From NCBI GenBank assembly GCA_026416115.1, contig JAOAFU010000095.1, forward strand, positions 1 through 39,309: 39,309 bases of DNA, in the 5' to 3' direction. A program made the position numbers and the translations under genes. Below, one piece after another: positions 26,002-34,508 of this stretch. The notes beneath the pieces are model-generated. The model was not told where the DNA came from and did no database searches. It saw only the letters and a list, made by a program, of their open reading frames with translations. This stretch comes from Bacteroidales bacterium. Lineage in GTDB: Bacteria > Bacteroidota > Bacteroidia > Bacteroidales > DTGW01. Within the stretch, counting starts at the first letter, position 1; each line of letters begins with the position of its first letter.

Positions 26002-27117
26002 TTACTTAGACAAAATAATTCTCAAAATACCTGCAGTTGCATTTGGAAGACCAGACGAGCTGCTGCCTGGGTTAATAATGTAATGAAAAGTTGGCATAAT
26101 CGAAACATGTTGGTGAACAGTTATACAGTAATTACATTCAATATCACATTCGAATGACTTGTCGAAAAAACGTGCACAAGCCACTCCTAAACCAATGTAG
26201 TCGTCGGAACGATTGAAAAGATACCCTTTGGCTACAATCCCTCCACCTATGTATAATGTATTGTTACTCGCTTTAGAGGGATGATAGGCAAATTGAGTAA
26301 AACAACTTAATTGTTGATTTTCGCTGCTCGCAAGCTGATAATCTATTAAAGCATGAAAACCATATGTTCCACGTATGCTTTTTGTCGAATCGGCGATATC
26401 GGGAAAACTTGCTGTATGATACATACCACCTGCCTTTACCTTTATTTTTTCAATGGGTGAATAAGATAACTCGCCTACATACAAGAAACCCTCGTGTGTG
26501 TGTATTTTCCACTTTGTATTGGTACGGTCTTTTGCAAGATCACCACAGTCGCCATCGAAAACCCCAGTTTTTAGTGTCCATTTGTCCGAAAAACTACACA
26601 TGGCCGTAATGGCTAAGGCTGTTTTGGGATAAATGGGTGCACTAAAATTTAAGGGGTAAGTACTCGGTATCCCAAACGAACTATTGGTAAAATGTGATCC
26701 TCCTTCACTTACTAAAAAGTCCTGATTTAAATCCTGTAAACCTATTGTTATCCAGCCTTTATTAAAATTTTGCCGATAATATAGTTTTTCCATAAAAAAA
26801 AGGTAATTGTCATTTTCGATGCCCGAAATAAACTGCTGATCTCCCACATAGTACATCGACAGTCCTTTTCCATGCGTACTCATGCTTTGGACATATAATT
26901 TGCCGCCTTCCCAAAAACGATCGGTATATATTGTAGCTCCTAACGACAAAACCCCCATCAACGTATTTCCCCTCTTTATACCTCCATCGAAATTTCTGCT
27001 TAAATCTCCTACATAACCAGCTTCCCATTCAAAAACTTTTTTTCGAATCGTATCCTCCTGAGCATTTACAGAGACGAAAAGAGTTATTACGAATAATGAA
27101 TAATATTTTATTTTCAT
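26002..27117 (-). CDS. OprB-like outer-membrane porin (first gene of the metal-uptake run)
   Basis: 371 residues with a signal peptide (MKIKYYSLFVITLFVSVNAQ). Rich in aromatic and alternating hydrophobic strands. GLQDLNQDFLVSEGGSHF, NSSFGIPSTYP and TLKTGVFDGDCGD resemble the OprB carbohydrate-selective porin family. It lies directly upstream of cbiM (20 bases) and probably shares its promoter, so in this context it may pass nickel or cobalt across the outer membrane; that is inference. One short acidic/His stretch (IHTHEGF) is present but no clear metal-binding plug. It could also be an unrelated sugar porin. Confidence 0.7.
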   Translation of the reverse strand: MKIKYYSLFVITLFVSVNAQEDTIRKKVFEWEAGYVGDLSRNFDGGIKRGNTLMGVLSLGATIYTDRFWEGGKLYVQSMSTHGKGLSMYYVGDQQFISGIENDNYLFFMEKLYYRQNFNKGWITIGLQDLNQDFLVSEGGSHFTNSSFGIPSTYPLNFSAPIYPKTALAITAMCSFSDKWTLKTGVFDGDCGDLAKDRTNTKWKIHTHEGFLYVGELSYSPIEKIKVKAGGMYHTASFPDIADSTKSIRGTYGFHALIDYQLASSENQQLSCFTQFAYHPSKASNNTLYIGGGIVAKGYLFNRSDDYIGLGVACARFFDKSFECDIECNYCITVHQHVSIMPTFHYIINPGSSSSGLPNATAGILRIILSK

Positions 27118-27145
27118 CGTGCTACTTTTTTATAAAAAGGTGTTA

Positions 27146-27177
27146 CAAAGTAAATAAATATTTAATAGAATCCCCAA
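27146..27177 (-). promoter_or_regulatory. Possible promoter of the porin-cbiMQO run
   Basis: Minus-strand TTACTTTG (27146-27153), one base off TAnnTTTG, with TTG (27175-27177) 21 bases upstream. Lies about 29 bases before the porin ATG. Weak match. Confidence 0.3.
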
Positions 27178-27751
27178 TTTTGATTAAAAAAATTTAATAA
27201 AAATAAAGTAACGTAGATTTGATACATTTTCAATCATATACCCCAAATTCGCTAAAGAAGGTACATTTTTCTCACAAATGTCTATACAAAATATACAGTA
27301 GAACAGGTTATTTTTTAAAAAGTTTTCTTTAATATCAATCTCTTCATAGAGAAAATCATTCAATTAATATTACAACTAGATCCAAAAGGTAAACCAAAAA
27401 AAATAAGAATTTAGAACGTCCCAATTATTACAATAACTATTAAGGGTGTTTGGGTAGGTTATCCCTAAGGTAATTACTCTCAAAAAATAAATTTACTTTA
27501 TTTGCAACTTCGCTATTAAAAGATTCTGAAAAACTTGAGCACTTCATTGATTTGGTATATCTATTTGTCAATTTTTCAAAAAAAATGAGTTTATCGCGAC
27601 TTAAAAATATACTCTGAGGGTAACCTTAAAAAATTACACTACAACTTTCTTTGCGCAACTGATTATATTAAGTTTTATTATCTAGTCAAAAAACGGATTA
27701 TCAAATAGTTAGAAACAATACTTCCGTTTCGATATCGGTAAAAAAATGATA

Positions 27752-27759
27752 TAGATTTG
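27752..27759 (+). promoter_or_regulatory. Putative -7 box of the GH13 gene
   Basis: TAGATTTG matches TAnnTTTG and lies 34 bases before the ATG at 27794. A near-match TTTC (27727-27730) stands 21 bases upstream. Confidence 0.45.
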
Positions 27760-27793
27760 AGATTATTCTGAACTTAAACTAACTAACAAGCAT

Positions 27794-29638
27794 ATGAGAA
27801 CAAAGCTTTTTTTTATAGGGATAGCCGCGGCAATTACCCAGATCGCATTCACGCAAAAAACTGAAATCAAACGACTTGAGCCATCGAGTTGGTGGATAGG
27901 TATGAAAAATCCCGAATTGATGTTAATGGTTTATGGCAATCAGATAGGTCAATCTGAACCACAGATTTCAATACCGGGTGTTACTATCAAAAAAATTCAA
28001 AGAGTACAAAATCCCAACTATCTATTTATTTTTCTGCATATCGACAGTAGTGCACGACCTGGAACATACACATTCACTTTTTTGGACAAAAAAAAGAAAA
28101 GAATTAATTCGAACTTCACTTTATTAAACAGAAGCAGTAAAGTAGAAGGGTTTAACCAATCGGATGCTATCTATCTGATAATGCCCGATCGTTTTGCCAA
28201 TGGCGATACCACGAATGACAATGTAATAGGCATGCGCGAGAAGTACAATCGTCGAGAGCCTTACGGGCGTCATGGAGGAGATCTTCAAGGTATTATCAAC
28301 CATCTCGACTATATACAATCGTTAGGAATGACAGCCTTGTGGCTAACTCCAGTTCTTGAAAACAATCAACAACACTCGTCGTATCACGGTTATTCAATTA
28401 CTGATTATTACCGTGTCGACCCGAGACTAGGCAGCAATGAGTTATACAAAAAATTAGCCGATGAGCTGCATAAACGAGGGATGAAACTCATCATGGACAT
28501 GGTGTTTAATCATTGCGGAAGCTACCATTGGTGGATGAATGATTTACCGTCCGAAGACTGGATTCATCAATTTCCTACCTACACAAGCTCAAACTATCGA
28601 CCATCGGTAATGTCGGATCCTCATGCAGCTCAGGCTGATATTTTTAAAAACACTCATGGCTGGTTCGACCGTACAATGCCCGATATGAATCTGAGCAATC
28701 CGCTAGTTCTTAAATATCTTATACAAAATAGTATATGGTGGATTGAATACCTTAACCTCAATGGTATCAGAGTCGATACCTATCCCTATCCCGAAAAAGA
28801 AGGTATGGCCGAATGGATGAAAACCTTAGCAGAGGAATATCCCCAACTTAATATTGTTGGCGAAGTTTGGATTACTAATAATGCGCAGCTATCGTATTGG
28901 CAAAAGGATGCCCCCAATCGCGACGGTTTTAATACCCACTTGCCCACGTTGATGGACTTCCCCTTAACCGATGCTATTCAAAAGGCGCTTAACGAAGATG
29001 ATGGTTATGATAGAGGATTAGCTCGTATTTACTATGCAATAGCCGAAGATTTTCTATACCCCTACCCCAATAACAAAGTAATTTTTGCCGAAAATCATGA
29101 CTGGGCTCGTATATATGAATTTTTGGGCAAAGACTTTAACAAAATGAAAATAGCAGTTACGCTTGTTGCCACACTTAGAGGCATACCTCAGTTCTATTAT
29201 GGAAGCGAATTGCTGATGACAGGAAATGGATGGCAAAGCCACGCCGAAATTCGCAAAGATTTTCCAGGTGGATGGCCTAACGATTCGATAAATGCCTTTA
29301 CACCTAAAGGTAGAACTCCGCTACAAAACGAAATGGTTAATTATATCAGTCAGCTTTTCCAGTATCGTAAATCAAACCCCGTCCTACAATTTGGAAAGAT
29401 GATCCATTTTGTGCCCGAAAATAATACTTACGTATATTTTCGAATCGATACCGCCAATGCAGTAATGGTGGTTATCAACAATCATCCAACTGAAAGCCGA
29501 TCGCTTGATGTTGTAAGGATGAAAGAAATTCTTGGAAAATACAACTCAGGAAAGGACATTATCAGTCAGGAATTATTTACCGACTTTTCGACAATTAGTG
29601 TGGCACCACGGTCTTGTAGGGTAATAGAATTGCATTGA
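27794..29638 (+). CDS. GH13 alpha-amylase family enzyme (cyclomaltodextrinase/neopullulanase, SusA-like)
   Basis: 614 residues with a signal peptide (to about residue 20), so periplasmic. The N-terminal ~115 residues are a beta-rich domain as in cyclomaltodextrinases. The TIM barrel shows region I MDMVFNHCG, region II GIRVDTYPY with nucleophile Asp328, region III IVGEVW with acid/base Glu357, and region IV FAENHDWAR with Asp436. YLIMPDRFANGD is typical of the neopullulanase group. A small C-terminal beta domain ends the protein. It should hydrolyse cyclodextrins, pullulan or maltooligosaccharides. It stands alone; no SusC/SusD pair is in the window. Confidence 0.9.
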   Translation: MRTKLFFIGIAAAITQIAFTQKTEIKRLEPSSWWIGMKNPELMLMVYGNQIGQSEPQISIPGVTIKKIQRVQNPNYLFIFLHIDSSARPGTYTFTFLDKKKKRINSNFTLLNRSSKVEGFNQSDAIYLIMPDRFANGDTTNDNVIGMREKYNRREPYGRHGGDLQGIINHLDYIQSLGMTALWLTPVLENNQQHSSYHGYSITDYYRVDPRLGSNELYKKLADELHKRGMKLIMDMVFNHCGSYHWWMNDLPSEDWIHQFPTYTSSNYRPSVMSDPHAAQADIFKNTHGWFDRTMPDMNLSNPLVLKYLIQNSIWWIEYLNLNGIRVDTYPYPEKEGMAEWMKTLAEEYPQLNIVGEVWITNNAQLSYWQKDAPNRDGFNTHLPTLMDFPLTDAIQKALNEDDGYDRGLARIYYAIAEDFLYPYPNNKVIFAENHDWARIYEFLGKDFNKMKIAVTLVATLRGIPQFYYGSELLMTGNGWQSHAEIRKDFPGGWPNDSINAFTPKGRTPLQNEMVNYISQLFQYRKSNPVLQFGKMIHFVPENNTYVYFRIDTANAVMVVINNHPTESRSLDVVRMKEILGKYNSGKDIISQELFTDFSTISVAPRSCRVIELH

Positions 29639-29649
29639 TCTATAAAAAT

Positions 29650-29680
29650 TGTAGAGACGTGAAAATTTCACGTCTCTACA
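29650..29680. repeat. Perfect 31-base palindromic element (also a candidate terminator)
   Basis: TGTAGAGACGTGAAA (29650-29664) and TTTCACGTCTCTACA (29666-29680) are exact inverted repeats around one central base. It lies between the GH13 stop (29638) and the metY stop (29711). Reading the minus strand, a T-rich run follows the hairpin, so it can act as a metY terminator. From memory, palindromes beginning with GTAGAGACG occur many times in some bacterial genomes, so it may be a REP-like or MITE-like unit; this needs a genome-wide count. Confidence 0.7.
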
Positions 29681-29710
29681 GTATATCAGTCAAAAAAAAG
29701 ACGTTTTGTC

Positions 29711-31018
<1,308 letters not shown>

Positions 31019-31049
31019 TTAGATTTATATACTTTCATTCATAAAGGTT

Positions 31050-31904
31050 TCAAACAATAGGATATTCTTCCCATCTTCTATTATTAAGGTACCAAACCGA
31101 ACGGAAACCTATTGCCTTTAATAACTCTAAGGCTTCGGAAAAACCTTTCGATAGCTCTTCGCGTCGGTGACAGTCGGAACTAACGATGAGTCTTATTCCA
31201 CGTCGGTTAATATCTTTCAGAATCCATTCGCCTGGATATATAAACTTTTGTGGGTGTTTGTAATATCCCCGCATATTTAGTTCTATGATAATATCGTATT
31301 TCTGAACCATATCTAATACTTCTGAAACCATCATCCGATAGTTTTGTTCATTTTCGTCGAAAAATAAGCGTGTATGATTATACATTTTGATTTTATCGAG
31401 ATGTCCAATGACTTGGGGTTTTAAACGTTCGATCATTTGCAAAATAGCTTCATAATAACGGGTATAGAACTTACGACCATCTTGATGAAAAATTTTTGAA
31501 TAACCCAACTCAAACTCTTCTATACTTGTATCGATGCACCATGGCTGATTTTCTTCTATAAAATCGAGATAATGAACTGAACCAATGAAATAATCAAGTT
31601 TATCTATTTGAGCCAGCGAAGTAATTTGATGGTAATAGGGTTCAAAATAATCCACCTCGAGCCCAGCATAAATTTGCAAACGATTTTCATAATTCTTCCT
31701 AAGCTCTGCGATAGCATTAAGATACTCATCGAGCTTTTCTGCCTTCATGTTCCAAGTCGAGTAAAAAGGCACAGGGGTATGTTCTGTAAATCCAACAGCT
31801 TTGAATCCTAATTTTAAAGCTTCTTCGATATAATCGGTAAAAACAGCCTGACCATCGGAAAAATTAGTGTGACCGTGAAAATTGAACAAAAGTTTAGTAT
31901 CCAT
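31050..31904 (-). CDS. PHP-domain phosphatase, histidinol-phosphatase (HisK) family
   Basis: 284 residues. Seen: NFHGHTNFSDG, VGFTEHTPVPFY, YAGLEVDYFEP, FIGSVHYLD, VIGHLDKI and LIVSSDCHRREE, the series of metal-binding His/Asp/Glu motifs of PHP phosphoesterases. The family includes histidinol-phosphatase, the penultimate step of histidine synthesis, but no other his gene is here, so another phosphoester substrate is possible. It lies between the Sua5-like gene (12 bases) and metY (37 bases). Confidence 0.8.
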   Translation of the reverse strand: MDTKLLFNFHGHTNFSDGQAVFTDYIEEALKLGFKAVGFTEHTPVPFYSTWNMKAEKLDEYLNAIAELRKNYENRLQIYAGLEVDYFEPYYHQITSLAQIDKLDYFIGSVHYLDFIEENQPWCIDTSIEEFELGYSKIFHQDGRKFYTRYYEAILQMIERLKPQVIGHLDKIKMYNHTRLFFDENEQNYRMMVSEVLDMVQKYDIIIELNMRGYYKHPQKFIYPGEWILKDINRRGIRLIVSSDCHRREELSKGFSEALELLKAIGFRSVWYLNNRRWEEYPIV

Positions 31905-31916
31905 TGTATGTTTAGT

Positions 31917-32540
31917 TTATTCGTTCAAAAAGCTTATATCCCCAGCTCCTTCGCGTACAACCAAAGGTGGCCAAGAGGTACAGTCTATTATAGTCGACAG
32001 CACCCATCCACCTGGACCTCCATCTATTACTACATCCACAATATTTCGAAATCGTTCATAAATAAGTTCAGGATCGGTAAGCTCATGCGGATCGTCCTGC
32101 TCCGAGAATACCGATGTAGTTAATACAGGATTTCCCAAAACACGCACAATGTCGAGTATTATCCTGTTGTTGGGAATTCGGATACCTATTGTTTTTTTAC
32201 GTGGGGTAAAAAAACGAGGAACCCTGCTACTAGCGGGTAGAATAAATGTGTAGGGGCCAGGTAAAAGTCGCTTCATCAACTTAAATGTAGCGTTATCGAC
32301 ACTTCGTGCATAATCGGAAAGATGACTGAAATCGCTACATATTATAGAAAAATTTGCTTTTTCAAGAGGAATTCTCTTTATCTGTGCTACCCGATTCACT
32401 GCTTCGCGATTATGAATATCGCATCCTATACCGTACACGGTGTCGGTAGGGTAAATTACAATCCCTCCATCCTTAAGAACTTCAACTATTTTTTCAATGT
32501 CGCGTGGATTAGGGTTAGCTTCGTAAATCTTTTTTAACAT
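31917..32540 (-). CDS. Sua5/YciO/YrdC family protein (threonylcarbamoyl-AMP synthase-like)
   Basis: 207 residues from the ATG at 32540. A longer reading to a TTG at 32558 is rejected because that codon lies in the likely -7 box. Seen: GGIVIYPTDTVYGIGCDIHN, RIPLEKANFSIICSDFSHLSDYA, LLPGPYTFILPAS, and TIGIRIPNN. This is the YrdC fold; Sua5/TsaC makes threonylcarbamoyl-AMP for the t6A37 tRNA modification, while YciO relatives are less clear. The family's usual KxR/SxN substrate motif is visible only in modified form (KRIPLEKANF), closer to YciO, so the exact function is uncertain. First gene of a run with the PHP gene and metY. Confidence 0.75.
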   Translation of the reverse strand: MLKKIYEANPNPRDIEKIVEVLKDGGIVIYPTDTVYGIGCDIHNREAVNRVAQIKRIPLEKANFSIICSDFSHLSDYARSVDNATFKLMKRLLPGPYTFILPASSRVPRFFTPRKKTIGIRIPNNRIILDIVRVLGNPVLTTSVFSEQDDPHELTDPELIYERFRNIVDVVIDGGPGGWVLSTIIDCTSWPPLVVREGAGDISFLNE

Positions 32541-32555
32541 ATTGCCGCTTTCTTG

Positions 32556-32563
32556 CAAATTTA
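32556..32563 (-). promoter_or_regulatory. Putative -7 box of the Sua5-PHP-metY run
   Basis: Plus-strand CAAATTTA reads TAAATTTG on the minus strand, matching TAnnTTTG, 15 bases before the ATG at 32540. It overlaps the alternative TTG start, arguing against that start. Confidence 0.4.
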
Positions 32564-32661
32564 ACCATTATTGAAAACAAAGCATAGAAATCTATCTACG
32601 CATTCATATGTAATGCATTTTTTTCTTTGTTAGCGATTATTTATCATTGCAGAAAAAAACC

Positions 32662-33315
32662 GTGATAGCAGTAAAAGATATCCGCAAACATTTCGGTCAT
32701 CTCGAAGTACTAAAAGGGATAAACCTGACTATTGAGAAAGGTGAAGTAGTAACAATTGTTGGACCAAGTGGTGCAGGAAAAACCACCCTACTCCAAATAA
32801 TGGGAACGCTACTTAAACCCGATGCGGGCGAAGTAATGCTGGATGGGATTAATCCTTTCTTGCTAAAAGAAGAAGAGTTATCGAACTTTAGGAATACTAA
32901 GATAGGATTTGTTTTTCAATTTCATCATTTACTACCCGAATTTACTGCACTTGAAAACGTATTCATACCCGCATTAATAAAAAAAACCAATCGAAAACAA
33001 GCCGAAAAGAGAGCAAAAGAGCTTCTTGCCTTGATGGGTTTGTCGAATAGGGAAAATAACAAACCCTCAGAGCTCTCGGGTGGCGAGCAACAACGTGTTG
33101 CAGTGGCTCGTGCTTTAATGAACGAACCAGCTATTGTTTTGGCCGATGAACCATCGGGTAATCTGGATATGAAAAATAAAAAAGAGCTGCACGAATTGTT
33201 TTTTTCCTTACGCGAAAAACTCGACCAAACTTTTGTAATAGTTACTCACGACTCGGAACTTGCTGAAATGTCGGATCGCAAAATACATCTCGTTGACGGA
33301 CAGATAACCGATTGA
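32662..33315 (+). CDS. lolD: ABC transporter ATP-binding protein, LolD-like
   Basis: 217 residues from a GTG at 32662; a TTG at 32647 would add five residues. No in-frame ATG precedes the Walker A motif, so the start is non-ATG either way. GTG gives an N terminus ([12 protein letters not shown]) of normal family length. Seen: Walker [14 protein letters not shown]-loop [16 protein letters not shown], signature [15 protein letters not shown], Walker [13 protein letters not shown], and VTHDSELA. This is the LolD/MacB class, which drives lipoprotein release or efflux; LolC/E permeases are not adjacent. The next gene starts one base after its stop. Confidence 0.85.
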   Translation: MIAVKDIRKHFGHLEVLKGINLTIEKGEVVTIVGPSGAGKTTLLQIMGTLLKPDAGEVMLDGINPFLLKEEELSNFRNTKIGFVFQFHHLLPEFTALENVFIPALIKKTNRKQAEKRAKELLALMGLSNRENNKPSELSGGEQQRVAVARALMNEPAIVLADEPSGNLDMKNKKELHELFFSLREKLDQTFVIVTHDSELAEMSDRKIHLVDGQITD

Positions 33316-33316
33316 A

Positions 33317-34084
33317 ATGCTCGATATAGTGTCTCTAAAAAAATATCTCGACCAATTGGCTGACCAATACGAAAGGTGCGAATTTGTCCAGAGTGACCCC
33401 ATCAGCATCCCCCATCTTTTCTCTCGAAAAGAAGATATAGAAATTGCCGCCTTCTTTACAGCTACTATATCGTGGGGACAACGCAACAGTATTATCAAGA
33501 AGGGGCACGAACTCATGCAACTACTAGAATATGCACCGTATGATTTTATAATTAACGCTTCTTCCAAAGAGTGGAACAGATTCAGCAATTTTACTTATCG
33601 CACCTTCAACAATATCGACTGTGTCTATTTTTTTAAAGCTTTAAAAAGCATCTACCGCTCTGGTAAAAGTCTTGAGAATATTTTTACAGCAGGTTATTGT
33701 CAAAATAATTCCATAAAAAGTTCATTAAGCTATTTTCGAAATGAATTTCTATCATTTAATCCTCCTTTAAGAACATTTAAGCATATTGCAAACGTAGAAC
33801 AAGGTTCAGCAGCAAAGCGTCTTAACATGTTTCTGCGGTGGATGGTACGCCCCAAAGAGAAAGGGGTAGATTTTGGTCTTTGGGACAACATTCCCCCTTC
33901 AGCTTTGATGCTGCCTCTTGACTTACATTCCTCAACATCGGCTCGAAAATTAGGTTTGCTTACTCGAAAAAATAACGATTGGAAAGCGGTTGAAGAAGTG
34001 ACCGCAAATTTGCGAAAGTTCGACCCCGTAGACCCTGTAAAATACGATTTTGCCCTTTTTGGGCTCAATATCAACAAATCATAA
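33317..34084 (+). CDS. TIGR02757 (DUF2400) family protein, function unknown
   Basis: 255 residues, no signal peptide. Seen: SDPISIPHLFSRKEDIEIAAFFTATISWGQR at the N-terminal end, RLNMFLRWMVRPKEKGVDFGLW in the middle, LPLDLHSSTSARKLGLL, and the closing signature DPVKYDFALFGL. These match the TIGR02757 family, common in Bacteroidota. The helical layout and the Asp after LPL resemble HhH-GPD DNA glycosylases, which suggests nucleic-acid work, but no function is established. Starts one base after lolD and is 4 bases before the PqqD-like gene, so the three are co-transcribed. Confidence 0.82.
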   Translation: MLDIVSLKKYLDQLADQYERCEFVQSDPISIPHLFSRKEDIEIAAFFTATISWGQRNSIIKKGHELMQLLEYAPYDFIINASSKEWNRFSNFTYRTFNNIDCVYFFKALKSIYRSGKSLENIFTAGYCQNNSIKSSLSYFRNEFLSFNPPLRTFKHIANVEQGSAAKRLNMFLRWMVRPKEKGVDFGLWDNIPPSALMLPLDLHSSTSARKLGLLTRKNNDWKAVEEVTANLRKFDPVDPVKYDFALFGLNINKS

Positions 34085-34088
34085 TGAT

Positions 34089-34451
34089 ATGATTCAGAAA
34101 TTCAAAAAACTACGCTGGCTGAAAAAGCAGAACATGCTCGATCTTGTACCTGTCAGAAAAGCCTCCTTCGAAAAACGAAACGAAAAAATGATATCCATAC
34201 AGGTTAAACGATTTCCATTTATCAATTTGGCCAGGTTATTGGGCAAAAGTGAATATGTATATGTGCATCTCGACGAAAAAGGCAGCCAAATATGGATACT
34301 AATTGACGGAAGAAGAACCGTTGCCCAAATCTGCGAACAAATAAAGCAGAATAGTCTTTTCCAGCAAGATGAAATGCTTGAAGAAAGGATAGCATTTTTT
34401 ATTAAGTCGTTGTATCAGAGCCAATTTATCGATTTTATTTACAATGAATAA
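34089..34451 (+). CDS. PqqD-family protein (RiPP recognition-element-like), orphan
   Basis: 120 residues from the ATG at 34089. A longer frame to a TTG at 34050 would run into the preceding gene and is not favoured. A basic N terminus (KFKKLRWLKKQNMLDLVPVRKASFE) leads into the PqqD winged-helix core: VYVHLDEKGSQIWILIDGRRTVAQICEQI and ERIAFFIKSLYQSQFI. PqqD domains bind precursor peptides for radical-SAM or other RiPP enzymes, but no such enzyme, precursor or exporter is near. It follows the TIGR02757 gene by 4 bases. An alternative is a PqqD-like domain used for another purpose. Confidence 0.75.
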   Translation: MIQKFKKLRWLKKQNMLDLVPVRKASFEKRNEKMISIQVKRFPFINLARLLGKSEYVYVHLDEKGSQIWILIDGRRTVAQICEQIKQNSLFQQDEMLEERIAFFIKSLYQSQFIDFIYNE

Positions 34452-34508
34452 ATACCGAAAGGCAGTTTTTAAGGCTATGTAATTGTCGCAGTTGAAAGTA
34501 AAGGTCAT

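Larger units (their letters stand above)
27118..27793. other. 676-base divergent intergenic region
   Basis: Very AT-rich gap between the porin (minus) and the GH13 gene (plus). No open reading frame of note, tRNA, transposon end or cobalamin riboswitch was recognised. I also looked for a NikR-like palindrome and saw none. It holds candidate promoters at each end and a further TAGATTTG at 27214-27221 on the plus strand that is far from any gene. Confidence 0.6.

Noticed and set aside
27440-27630. Similar TAAGGT-type segments (around 27465 and 27620) in inverted order in the long gap
   Set aside because: Only about seven or eight bases match and the spacing is 150 bases, within chance for AT-rich DNA.
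27118-27793. Cobalamin riboswitch ahead of the cbi run
   Set aside because: No B12-box-like sequence or matching stem pattern was seen.
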